A DNA stretch of 64,000 nt. Origin: Enterobacter hormaechei subsp. xiangfangensis. Lineage in GTDB: Bacteria; Pseudomonadota; Gammaproteobacteria; Enterobacterales; Enterobacteriaceae. Made by a program: the position numbers and the translations under genes. Shown in pieces: positions 47,585 through 63,615 of the stretch (position 1 is the first letter of the stretch; every line of letters starts with the position of its first letter). The stretch is taken from positions 3,348,001 through 3,412,000 of the forward strand of contig NZ_CP017183.1 in NCBI RefSeq assembly GCF_001729785.1, written 5' to 3'. Under the pieces are notes generated by a model that worked only from the letters and a program-made list of their open reading frames with translations, did not search any database and was not told the DNA's origin.

Positions 47585-49018
47585 TCATTTCATTGATTTT
47601 TCCGGCTCAAGAGGCAGTTCGATACGAAAACAGACATCGGCGCGTTCATCACTCACGATGTTAAGCTCACCCTGCATGCGTCGTATGCAGTCGCGGGCAA
47701 TACTCAGCCCCAGACCACTTCCTTTTACCGCACCTTTTCGCTGATGACTCCCCTGGAAGAAGGGCTCAAAGATCATCGTTTTTTCATCATCCGGAATCGG
47801 GCTTCCCGTATTCGCTACGTCAATAAATACCCGCGAACCGTTGTTATTGCTTCTGATATAAATGGTACCGGATTCAGTACCATAGTGCACCGCATTGGAA
47901 TAAAGATTATCCAGTACGCTCATTAGGAGCATCGGCTCTGCCAGGCAGGATGGCGCATTGAGATCCACCTGGGTATGCATCATTTTAGCTCTTGCTGGCA
48001 GGCTATGGGCGGAGATCACCATGTCCACCAGCGGTTCAATCTCAACGCTTTCAAGCACCACAGCACCATCCGCCAGCTTGCGGTTATAGTCCAGCAGTTG
48101 TTCAATAAGTTTTTGTAAATTGCGGCTACTGGCATCCAGAATCGCCACGATCTCTTTTTGCTCAGGGGTTAACGGTCCCGCTACTTCGTCTGCCAGCAGC
48201 TCCGTGCCTTCACGCATACTGGCCAGCGGTGTTTTGAGTTCGTGTGAGATATGGCGCAGGAACTGATGACGCTGCGATTCCAGCCACGCCAGGCGTTCAG
48301 AAAGCCAGATGATGCGCTGACCGACCGAGCGCAGCTCGCGCGGGCCTTTAAAAACAACCGTATCCCCGAGAGATTTGCCCTCCCCCAGGCGGTTAATCAT
48401 CCGCTGGATCCCCTTTACCGGGCCGATGATCATGCGGGTAAAGAGCAGTACCAGCCCAAGGCTGACGAGGAACAGCACCAGCGCCTGCCAGCCGAAGAAC
48501 TGGCCGCGCTCGGCAATCTCCTGCTGGAGTTGTTGACCACGGGAAAAGATAACCGTACGGGTGGACTGCACCATCTCCGTATTGGCGTTCGCGAAGGCTT
48601 CAAGTCGGGCGGCGGCGGCGGCATCAGGACCGCTGTTTTTGCACTGGAGCTGCGCCAGATCGTTCAGATCCTGACGCAGCGCCTGATAGAGTTTGTCATC
48701 CGGCAAGACCCCGGCATGGGCATCCAGCATTTCGCTGTAGCGTTTACGCTGGTTCTGATAGACGCTCTCCAGCGTACGGTCGTCCAGCACGCAGTACTGG
48801 CGATAGCTACGCTCCATCTCCAGCGCGGCGTTGGTCATTGCCTCGCTACGGCGGGCATCAATAAGCGTGGTGCGGTTAGTCAGGGCCGCCTGGGCACTTA
48901 ACGCATTCAGGCTTTGCCATGCCTGCCACGCCAGAACCAGCAAAGGTAGCAGGATCAGCAGGAAGGCCATCATAACGAGCTGTCGCAGGGAGCGAGGGAA
49001 AGCGGGCCAGCGTTTCAA
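47585..49018 (-). CDS. glrK: Sensor histidine kinase GlrK (QseE)
   Basis: 477 residues from a TTG codon at 49016-49018, which gives MKRWPAFPRSLRQL as in E. coli and has a better-spaced ribosome site (GAGAG) than the GTG directly before it. Membrane helix 1 (LVMMAFLLILLPLLVLA), periplasmic region with two Cys (YCVLDD, LQCKNS), helix 2 (LVLFLVSLGLVLLF), HAMP, H-box with the phosphorylated His (RHISHELKTPLASM), N/G boxes (GSGLGLSIARDC). It phosphorylates GlrR. Its leader region carries the glmY gene immediately upstream. Confidence 0.95.
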   Translation of the reverse strand: MKRWPAFPRSLRQLVMMAFLLILLPLLVLAWQAWQSLNALSAQAALTNRTTLIDARRSEAMTNAALEMERSYRQYCVLDDRTLESVYQNQRKRYSEMLDAHAGVLPDDKLYQALRQDLNDLAQLQCKNSGPDAAAAARLEAFANANTEMVQSTRTVIFSRGQQLQQEIAERGQFFGWQALVLFLVSLGLVLLFTRMIIGPVKGIQRMINRLGEGKSLGDTVVFKGPRELRSVGQRIIWLSERLAWLESQRHQFLRHISHELKTPLASMREGTELLADEVAGPLTPEQKEIVAILDASSRNLQKLIEQLLDYNRKLADGAVVLESVEIEPLVDMVISAHSLPARAKMMHTQVDLNAPSCLAEPMLLMSVLDNLYSNAVHYGTESGTIYIRSNNNGSRVFIDVANTGSPIPDDEKTMIFEPFFQGSHQRKGAVKGSGLGLSIARDCIRRMQGELNIVSDERADVCFRIELPLEPEKSMK

Positions 49019-49077
49019 CACATTACTCTCATCATCCGGGTTTGAGGAGAGCGTAACTGAGTCTGCCCTTCAGATAC

Positions 49078-49261
49078 AACAAAGCCGGGTAAAAACCCGG
49101 CTTTGTCATGGAATAAGGCGGTGCCTAACTCGACGTTTCGCCCTGGCCTGATAAAGCATTGCAATAATCAGTAGTTGGACGGCAGGCACCTTTTTGTGCG
49201 TCATTCGAAGTTTATGTAGCACGTCCCGAAGGGGCTGACATAAGAAGGTGAATGAGCCACT
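49078..49261 (-). ncRNA. glmY: Small RNA GlmY
   Basis: On the minus strand the segment starts AGTGGCTCATTCACC and is nearly base-for-base the E. coli GlmY sRNA, including TTATGTCAGCCCCTTCGGGA, the GCAATGCTTTATCAGG part and the final terminator ACAAAGCCGGGT / ACCCGGCTTTGT (49079-49106). Length is about 184 nt as in E. coli. GlmY protects GlmZ from RapZ/RNase E and so raises GlmS synthesis when glucosamine-6-phosphate is low. It lies between purL and glrK, as in E. coli. No protein-coding gene is seen in 49022-49550. Confidence 0.96.
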
Positions 49262-49268
49262 GGCTACT

Positions 49269-49296
49269 ATTATGCAACATGCGTGCCAGATTGCAA
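49269..49296 (-). promoter_or_regulatory. Overlapping sigma54 and sigma70 promoters of glmY
   Basis: Sigma54: -24 element TGGCACG (RC of 49282-49288) and -12 element TTGCA (RC of 49273-49277) with the right spacing. Sigma70: TTGCAA (49291-49296) and CATAAT (RC of 49269-49274), 16-base spacer. Both would start transcription at the same base, as described for E. coli. Confidence 0.92.
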
Positions 49297-49377
49297 ACTT
49301 TGATACTATCCTTATGATTAATAATTGTTTTATTATTAAAATGCATTGCTTGTCAGGTGAATGATTTCCAGGCTAAG

Positions 49378-49491
49378 TGTCGCTATTAAGCAACACCTTA
49401 ATGGAAACCTGTCCTGCCATAGATAAATCAACAATTTATATGTCTCTTATTGGAGACACTCAATCCAGAGGATTGTCGCAATTTTGCGACA
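49378..49491. promoter_or_regulatory. GlrR activator sites upstream of glmY
   Basis: Two perfect TGTC-N10-GACA sites: 49441-49458 (TGTCTCTTATTGGAGACA) and 49474-49491 (TGTCGCAATTTTGCGACA). A third imperfect one, TGTC-N10-AACA, is at 49378-49395. This is the pattern bound by phosphorylated GlrR in E. coli. They lie about 115-230 bases upstream of the glmY start, a normal distance for a sigma54 enhancer. Confidence 0.85.
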
Positions 49492-49502
49492 GGTACAAAA
49501 AA

Positions 49503-49533
49503 GCCCGGTGGCGCTCGCGCTTACCGGGCCTAC
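49503..49533. repeat. REP-like palindrome (family B) after purL
   Basis: GCCCGGTGGCGC and GCGCTTACCGGGCCTAC, nearly identical to the copy after suhB at 37409-37438. It lies 17 bases past the purL stop and directly beside the distal GlrR site. Confidence 0.8.
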
Positions 49534-49550
49534 AGTCAGGGCGTTGAAAC

Positions 49551-53438
<3,888 letters not shown>

Positions 53439-53524
53439 AAGTCTCTCGTCTTCGAAGCGCCGGGGCGCTTACAGTGTGCGCAAGGGGGGAAAACGGGCGT
53501 CATTATAGAGAATCCTGAGCGCCG

Positions 53525-53540
53525 ACGAAACCGTTTGCGT
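53525..53540 (-). promoter_or_regulatory. PurR operator of purL
   Basis: On the minus strand ACGCAAACGGTTTCGT, the PurR consensus, about 87 bases before the purL start, as in E. coli. The rest of 53439-53705 separates divergent purL and mltF. Confidence 0.9.
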
Positions 53541-53705
53541 CGAAATAAAATCAACCTTTATGTTTAACAATAGATGTGACCTGTCTCTCTAATTGGTTGC
53601 CAACTGGCGCTACTTTGCGCAAAATGCCGCTCAATCAATGGCAAACTCTACTCTTAACATGACTACAGCACACTGAGGCAACCGGCGTCGCAGAGAATTA
53701 ACTAA

Positions 53706-55707
<2,002 letters not shown>

Positions 55708-56343
55708 CTATTCGAGTTGCTGAAGTTCGCCCAGAGGCGTGACGCGCCAGCGGTGCTGGCAAAAATAGAGCAGCGGGTTGTCCTGCTTGCTGTCGCTGTA
55801 GCCGCTGTACAGACGCAGCGGCGTACCGATGCGTTTCTCCAGCTGCACCACTTTTTCATGTCCGAGGCAGCGCAGGGTGAGCACCCAGCCGCCGTAGCCG
55901 CGCGCGATCTGCGTGGCGATAAGATTTACGCGCGGCAGCCAGGGCGTATCAAAATAGACTTGCTCCACCAGCGTCTGCGGGGAGCCAGTAATCAGCCAGA
56001 TATCGGCATCATTGGCGTCGAGATAGCTGGTCAGGCGCGCCTGTACCACGGGAAACGCGGCGACGTGCTCGCGAAACCAGTGCGCAAAATCCTGTTCGAG
56101 CTGCTTGAGGCGCGCTTCGCTATGACCAAACGTGCATCCCCAGAGCAGCAGGCTCATCGGCCAGCGCGCTGCACGGCCTTTCACCAGCAGCGCGATGCCA
56201 ATAACGGGTAACAGGGGTAATACGAGCAACGCGTTAAGGGGCTGGCGCCGTAGCAGGTAGCGCATAAAGGTGCCGAACATATCCTGCTGATGCAGCGTTC
56301 CATCCAGATCAAAAAAGACAACGCGACGCTCGTGACTGGCCAA
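55708..56343 (-). CDS. pgpC: Phosphatidylglycerophosphatase C (YfhB)
   Basis: 211 residues, as in E. coli. HAD-superfamily motif 1 FFDLDGTLHQQD, a membrane segment (LNALLVLPLLPVIGIALLV), motif WLITGSPQTLVEQVYF, and the C-terminal GYSDSKQDNPLL. It removes phosphate from phosphatidylglycerophosphate to give phosphatidylglycerol. Its start is only three bases after the stop of the upstream PTS permease gene, so it can be read from the murQP transcript. Confidence 0.95.
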   Translation of the reverse strand: MASHERRVVFFDLDGTLHQQDMFGTFMRYLLRRQPLNALLVLPLLPVIGIALLVKGRAARWPMSLLLWGCTFGHSEARLKQLEQDFAHWFREHVAAFPVVQARLTSYLDANDADIWLITGSPQTLVEQVYFDTPWLPRVNLIATQIARGYGGWVLTLRCLGHEKVVQLEKRIGTPLRLYSGYSDSKQDNPLLYFCQHRWRVTPLGELQQLE

Positions 56344-56346
56344 ACC

Positions 56347-57711
56347 TTACTCCTCTGGGTCGTTGAATCCTAACAGCCAGGTAAACAGGAACCCGGCGAT
56401 CACCGCTACCAGATAGCCTAACAGATAGAGCATCACTTTTCCGGTCACGATGGTTAATGCCAGCGGTAACCCGGAGATCCCGAAGGTAATGACGGTCGCC
56501 ACTTTCCAGTAGCTGATTAACGCCCCGCCCACCGCCCCACCGAGACAAGCGGCCAGGAACGGCTTACCCAGCGGCAAGGTCACGCCGAAAATCAGCGGCT
56601 CGCCGATACCGAGCAACCCGACCGGCAGCGCCCCTTTAATGACCTTTTTTAAACGCGCGTTGCGGGTTTTCATCAGCACCGCGATGGCCGCGCCGACCTG
56701 CCCAACGCCCGCCATCGACAGGATCGGCAGCAGGGCGTTATAGCCGTGCGCCTGTACCAGTTCGACGTGAATCGGCACCAGCCCCTGATGCAGACCGGTC
56801 AGCACTAACGGCAGGAAGGTCCCGGACAGCACGGCCCCCACCAGCAGCCCGCCGCGATCGATCGCCAGAGACGCGCCGTGGGCGATGGCTTCAGAGATCG
56901 CGCCGCCTAACGGTTGCAGCGCCACAATCGCCACGCTCCCGGTAATCAATGTGGTCAGCAGCGGGTTGAGGATCAGTTCAATCGAGCCTGGCAGCAACGC
57001 GCGTAGCTTTTTCTCAATCCAGCACATCAGAATGACCACCAGCAGCACGGCAATCACCCCACCGCGGCCAGGCTGAAGCGCCTCGCCAAACAGCGTAATC
57101 TGCGCCAGCTGCGGGCTGGAGAGGATACCCGCCATTACGCCGCCCATCGCCAGCGAGCCGCCGAACACTTTGGCCGTGTTCACCCCCACCAGAATATTCA
57201 TGATGGCAAACACCGCGCTGCCGAAAATCGCCAGAATACCCAGCAGGTTCGGATACTGGGTGGCGAAATTCCCGACAATATCCGGACGCTTGAGGATATT
57301 GATAATCCCGGTGATCAGCCCCGACGCGATAAACGCCGGGATAAGAGGAATAAAGACGTTTGCCAGCTGGCGCAGCGCATCGCTCATGGGGGCTTTGTAT
57401 TTGGCTTTCGCCTGCGCTTTGGTGCGTTCCGCGTCGTCAAAGGCGGGAGCCGTTTCACCGCCCGTCATCAGGGCGCGCATGGCATCAACCACCTGCGCCG
57501 CTTTGCCCGGACCGACAATCAGCTGGTGCTGTTGCCCCTGTTTAACGTACCCGCTCACGCCAGGGAGCTGCTTCAGGCGCGTTAAATCAAGCTTTTCGTC
57601 GTTGTACACCTCGACGCGTACACGCGTCATGCAGTTTTCCAGACGCTGAATATTTTTTTCCCCACCGATCCCAAGCAGGATGTCGCTGGCGAGCGCTGCT
57701 GTTTTGTCCAT
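56347..57711 (-). CDS. PTS permease EIIBC, MurP-like (N-acetylmuramic acid type)
   Basis: 454 residues. EIIB domain first, with the phosphorylated Cys27 (RLENCMTRVRVEVY), then the EIIC membrane domain (FIPLIPAFIASGLITG; LHQGLVPIHVELVQAHGYNALLPILSMAG; GIGEPLIFGVTLP). It resembles E. coli MurP over its length but is not closely identical. MurP takes up MurNAc and makes MurNAc-6-phosphate. The adjacent murQ supports that substrate. There is no EIIA; EIIA-Glc (Crr) would be needed, as known for MurP. Nine bases separate it from murQ. Confidence 0.85.
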   Translation of the reverse strand: MDKTAALASDILLGIGGEKNIQRLENCMTRVRVEVYNDEKLDLTRLKQLPGVSGYVKQGQQHQLIVGPGKAAQVVDAMRALMTGGETAPAFDDAERTKAQAKAKYKAPMSDALRQLANVFIPLIPAFIASGLITGIINILKRPDIVGNFATQYPNLLGILAIFGSAVFAIMNILVGVNTAKVFGGSLAMGGVMAGILSSPQLAQITLFGEALQPGRGGVIAVLLVVILMCWIEKKLRALLPGSIELILNPLLTTLITGSVAIVALQPLGGAISEAIAHGASLAIDRGGLLVGAVLSGTFLPLVLTGLHQGLVPIHVELVQAHGYNALLPILSMAGVGQVGAAIAVLMKTRNARLKKVIKGALPVGLLGIGEPLIFGVTLPLGKPFLAACLGGAVGGALISYWKVATVITFGISGLPLALTIVTGKVMLYLLGYLVAVIAGFLFTWLLGFNDPEE

Positions 57712-57720
57712 AAACGCCTC

Positions 57721-58617
57721 TTATTGATGTTCTAATGCCGCCCGTAAAAACCCGTGATGGGCTTCAAGCCTGGCTCTGGCCGCGGCTGCATCCAGCCCGG
57801 TTAATATCATCAGAATGGCGGGTTTTACATCGTGATCGGTCTGCTGAAGCACCTTTTCCGCCTCTTCACGACTGGCGCCTGTCGCTTCCATCACCATGCG
57901 GCAGGCTCTGTCCACCAGCTTGACGTTGGTGGCCTGCATATCCACCATCAGGTTTTGGTAGACCTTGCCAAATTTCACCATCGCGCCGGTGGAGATCATA
58001 TTGAGCACCAGCTTCTGTGCGGTTCCGGATTTCAGGCGCGTGGAGCCGGTGAGCGCTTCCGGCCCGACGACCGGAGAGATGGCAATGGCGGCCACCTGCG
58101 CAATCGGCGAGCCCGGGTTACAGGAGATGGCCACCGTGGTACATCCCGTCTGTCTGGCGTATTCCAGCCCACCAATGACGTACGGCGTACGACCAGAAGC
58201 CGCCAGCCCGACGACCAGATCCTGCGCGGTCAGGTTCAGCGCCCTGAGATCGTCCTCCCCAAGCTGTTTATTGTCTTCTGCCCCTTCCACCGCTTTCAGC
58301 AGCGCGCCGGGGCCACCGGCAATCAGGCCAACGACCAGACCGTGCGGAACGCCAAAGGTCGGGGGACATTCTGAGGCATCCAGCACACCGAGGCGCCCAC
58401 TGGTACCCGCCCCCATGTAAATAATGCGTCCTCCTGCTTTCAGAGCGTCGGCAGCGGCGTCTACGGCTTTCGCCACCTCGGGCAATGTCTCTTTGACTGC
58501 CAGCGCGACGAGGGTATCCTGTTGATTAAAGCGGTTTACCAGCTCCAGCGTGGACAGTGCATCAAGATCCATGGTTTGCGGGTTACGCGTTTCAGAAACA
58601 AGAGAGCCTAGATTCAT
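57721..58617 (-). CDS. murQ: N-acetylmuramic acid 6-phosphate etherase MurQ
   Basis: 298 residues (E. coli MurQ 298). SIS-domain fold: [27 protein letters not shown], with the Glu of ASECPP the proposed catalytic acid, and [19 protein letters not shown]-terminal helical part follows. It splits the lactyl ether of MurNAc-6-phosphate to GlcNAc-6-phosphate and lactate. It is first of murQ, MurP-like gene, pgpC, and divergent from yfhH with two operator-like repeats between. Confidence 0.95.
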   Translation of the reverse strand: MNLGSLVSETRNPQTMDLDALSTLELVNRFNQQDTLVALAVKETLPEVAKAVDAAADALKAGGRIIYMGAGTSGRLGVLDASECPPTFGVPHGLVVGLIAGGPGALLKAVEGAEDNKQLGEDDLRALNLTAQDLVVGLAASGRTPYVIGGLEYARQTGCTTVAISCNPGSPIAQVAAIAISPVVGPEALTGSTRLKSGTAQKLVLNMISTGAMVKFGKVYQNLMVDMQATNVKLVDRACRMVMEATGASREEAEKVLQQTDHDVKPAILMILTGLDAAAARARLEAHHGFLRAALEHQ

Positions 58618-58628
58618 GTTATTTACCT

Positions 58629-58679
58629 CTGGAATTTTTAATTCATAATAAACGCACTATAATGGAATATAAAATTCAT
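58629..58679. promoter_or_regulatory. Pair of operator-like repeats between murQ and yfhH
   Basis: Two near-identical 17-base units with an internal palindrome: 58630-58646 (TGGAATTTTTAATTCAT, core GAATT-TTT-AATTC) and 58663-58679 (TGGAATATAAAATTCAT). Their centres are 33 bases apart, about three helical turns, favouring cooperative binding of a dimeric regulator on one face. YfhH is the obvious candidate. Confidence 0.6.
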
Positions 58680-58735
58680 TCAGGCGAGCATAATTCGTAT
58701 TTGCGCAGGTAATCACATTTTCGCCAGGAGACCGT

Positions 58736-59584
58736 ATGAACTGTTTAATTCGTATTCGCCAGCGCTACGCAGGGTTTGCCCAGAGTGACAAAAAGCTGGC
58801 GGATTATTTACTTTCCCAGCCCGATCGCGCGCGACACCTCAGCTCCCAGCAGCTGGCAGGCGAAGCCGGGGTGAGCCAGTCGAGCGTGGTGAAATTTGCC
58901 CAAAAGATAGGCTATAAAGGCTTTCCGGCGCTAAAACTGGCGATCAGTGAAGCACTGGTAAGCAACCCTAATCCGCAGTCAATGCCGGTGCATAACCAGA
59001 TCCGCGGCGACGATCCGATGCGTCTGGTCGGCGAAAAGCTGATCAAAGAGAACGTGGCGGCAATGCATGCCACGCTGGATGTGAACACGGAAGAGAAGCT
59101 GCTGGAAAGCGTAGCCATGCTTCGCGACGCGCGGCGTATTGTATTGACCGGGATCGGTGCGTCCGGACTGGTTGCGCGTAACTTTGGCTGGAAGCTGACA
59201 AAAATCGGCTATAACGCCATCGTTGAACAGGATATGCACGCGCTGCTGGCGACCGTGCAGGCCATGGATCCTGACGATTTACTGCTGGCCATCTCCTATT
59301 CCGGCGAGCGCCGTGAAATTAATATGGCTACCGACGAAGCCCTGCGCGTAGGAGGAAAAATTCTGGCCATTACTGGCTTCAGCCCGAATGCGCTCCAGCA
59401 GCGGGCCACCCGCTGTCTGTATACCATCGCCGAGGAACAGGCCACTCGCAGCGCGGCGATTTCGTCGACGAGTGCGCAGATGATGCTGACGGACCTGCTG
59501 TTTATGGCGCTGGTTCAGCAGGATCTGGAGCGTGCGCCAGAGCGTATTCGTCACAGCGAAGAGCTGGTAAAAAAACTGGTTTGA
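58736..59584 (+). CDS. yfhH: RpiR-family regulator YfhH (MurR-like)
   Basis: 282 residues (E. coli YfhH 282). HTH_6 domain (RHLSSQQLAGEAGVSQSSVVKFAQKIGYKGFPAL) then a SIS domain (RIVLTGIGASGLVARNF; LLAISYSGERREI). It is clearly the orthologue of E. coli yfhH. Here it is divergent from murQ and a MurP-like gene, so its ligand is probably MurNAc-6-phosphate or a similar phospho-sugar. In E. coli K-12 yfhH stands beside yfhB with no sugar genes between, so the murQP pair was either lost there or gained here. Confidence 0.9.
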   Translation: MNCLIRIRQRYAGFAQSDKKLADYLLSQPDRARHLSSQQLAGEAGVSQSSVVKFAQKIGYKGFPALKLAISEALVSNPNPQSMPVHNQIRGDDPMRLVGEKLIKENVAAMHATLDVNTEEKLLESVAMLRDARRIVLTGIGASGLVARNFGWKLTKIGYNAIVEQDMHALLATVQAMDPDDLLLAISYSGERREINMATDEALRVGGKILAITGFSPNALQQRATRCLYTIAEEQATRSAAISSTSAQMMLTDLLFMALVQQDLERAPERIRHSEELVKKLV

Positions 59585-59595
59585 ACAACGAATGA

Positions 59596-60277
<682 letters not shown>

Positions 60278-60278
<1 letters not shown>

Positions 60279-61009
60279 TACTGACGCGCTTCCAGCATCA
60301 GGCGCTTCATCTCGGAAACCGCTTCTTTCAGGCCGCTCATCACCGCACGACCAATAATGGCGTGGCCGATGTTCAGCTCGTGCATTTCCGGCAGGGCAGC
60401 GATGGCTTTTACGTTGTGATAGGTCAGGCCGTGACCGGCGTTAACCTTCAGTCCCAGGCTCGCGGCGTAGGTTGCCGCTTTGGCGATCCGCTCCAGCTCT
60501 TTCGCCTGCGCTGCGTCGTTTTCAGCATCGGCATAGCAGCCGGTGTGAATTTCAATATACGGCGCGCCCACGTCGGCAGCGGCTTTAATCTGGGTGAAAT
60601 CGGCGTCGATAAACAGTGAAACCAGGATACCGGCATCCGCCAGGCGTTTGCAGGCATCGCGCATTTTGTCGAGCTGCCCGGCCACATCCAGACCGCCTTC
60701 GGTGGTCACTTCCTGTCGTTTTTCCGGCACCAGGCAGCAGAAATGCGGCTTCGTATCGCAGGCAATCGTCAGCATCTCTTCCGTTACTGCCATCTCCAGA
60801 TTCATGCGGGTATCCAGCGTCTGGCGCAGGATACGCACGTCGCGATCGGTGATGTGGCGACGGTCTTCACGCAGATGGACGGTAATGCCGTCCGCCCCAG
60901 CCTGCTCGGCGATAAACGCCGCCTGAACCGGATCCGGATACGCCGTGCCGCGCGCGTTGCGCAGGGTGGCAATGTGATCGATGTTGACGCCTAACAGTAA
61001 TTCAGCCAT
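60278..61009 (-). CDS. pdxJ: Pyridoxine 5'-phosphate synthase PdxJ
   Basis: 243 residues, as in E. coli. TIM-barrel enzyme starting [21 protein letters not shown], with HLREDRRHI and the C-terminal [14 protein letters not shown] loop. It condenses 3-amino-hydroxyacetone phosphate and deoxyxylulose phosphate to PNP, the vitamin B6 precursor. It lies 75 bases after recO across a family A repeat, and overlaps acpS. Confidence 0.97.
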
Positions 61010-61043
61010 GACAATCCTCGGTATTTTTGTTCATTTACCTTCT

Positions 61044-61076
61044 CCCTCTCCCTCCGGGAGAGGGCTGGGGTGAGGG
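61044..61076. repeat. Palindromic repeat family A, truncated copy
   Basis: CCCTCTCCC / GGGAGAGGG plus the outer right arm GGGTGAGGG; the outer left arm is missing. It lies directly after the recO stop, between recO and pdxJ on the same strand. Confidence 0.8.
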
Positions 61077-61084
61077 GTAAAACA

Positions 61085-61792
61085 TTAGCGTTTCGGCATA
61101 AACTGCCTGAATAATTCGCGGCTCTTTAAAGGTTTGCCCCCAAGATACGGCTTGAGCGCAATTCGGGTAAAGCGTTTTGCCGCACGCAGGGTGTCGGCGT
61201 CCGGGAACTCGCGTTCATACAGTGCTCTGAGCTGGCGCCCGGTAAAGGTGCTGTTATCGACGACGACACTGGCAATAAAGCCCTTTTCCTCACGATAGCG
61301 ATAGGTCATGGTATCTTCTACCTCGTCCCCACTCCCCGCGCAGTGCAGAAAATCAACACCGTATCCAAGGTGACCGAGCAGCGCCAGCTCGAAACGACGC
61401 AGCACAGGCTCAGGAGTGCCGGTTGCGCCAGCGAGCGACTGGATACAGTGCAGGTAATCAAAGAAAAGTTCAGAGAAGCGGGTCTCATGTTCAAGCACCC
61501 GTGAGATGAGTTCGTTGACGTACAAACCGCTGTAGAGCGTGATACCAGAAAGAGGAAGCGCGAGGGAAACGGCTTCAGCACTGCGGAGGGTTTTGACTTC
61601 CCCTCGCCCGCCAAAGCGGACCAGCAGTGGGGTGAAAGGCTGCAAGGCACCTTTGAGATTAGAACGTCTGGAACGTGCGCCTTTGGCAACAAGGCGCACG
61701 CGACCGGACTCTTCCGTGAAGACGTCCAGCATCAGGCTGGTTTCGCTCCAGGGACGACTATGCAGGACAAAGGCGCGCTGCCATCCATCCAT
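61085..61792 (-). CDS. recO: DNA repair protein RecO
   Basis: 235 residues (E. coli 242). N-terminal OB domain ([28 protein letters not shown]), helical domain ([23 protein letters not shown]) and a C-terminal part with [29 protein letters not shown]. It loads RecA with RecR at gapped DNA. The C-terminus stops at MPKR; the last seven residues of the E. coli protein are absent. Confidence 0.96.
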   Translation of the reverse strand: MDGWQRAFVLHSRPWSETSLMLDVFTEESGRVRLVAKGARSRRSNLKGALQPFTPLLVRFGGRGEVKTLRSAEAVSLALPLSGITLYSGLYVNELISRVLEHETRFSELFFDYLHCIQSLAGATGTPEPVLRRFELALLGHLGYGVDFLHCAGSGDEVEDTMTYRYREEKGFIASVVVDNSTFTGRQLRALYEREFPDADTLRAAKRFTRIALKPYLGGKPLKSRELFRQFMPKR

Positions 61793-61809
61793 ATGCTCGT
61801 CGTCTTAGG

Positions 61810-63512
<1,703 letters not shown>

Positions 63513-63569
63513 CTATACACAACGACAGGGGATGTCGTTAGTTCAAAGAGATTTATCGCTGAAATAATT

Positions 63570-63599
63570 CACGTAGCGGCGAATAAAAGCCGCTACGTG
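63570..63599. terminator. Terminator between lepB and rnc
   Basis: Eleven-base perfect stem CACGTAGCGGC / GCCGCTACGTG with an eight-base loop, 16 bases past the lepB stop. For minus-strand transcripts the tail is AATTATTT, so termination may be incomplete. Confidence 0.7.
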
Positions 63600-63615
63600 T
63601 TATTTTTGACGAAAA

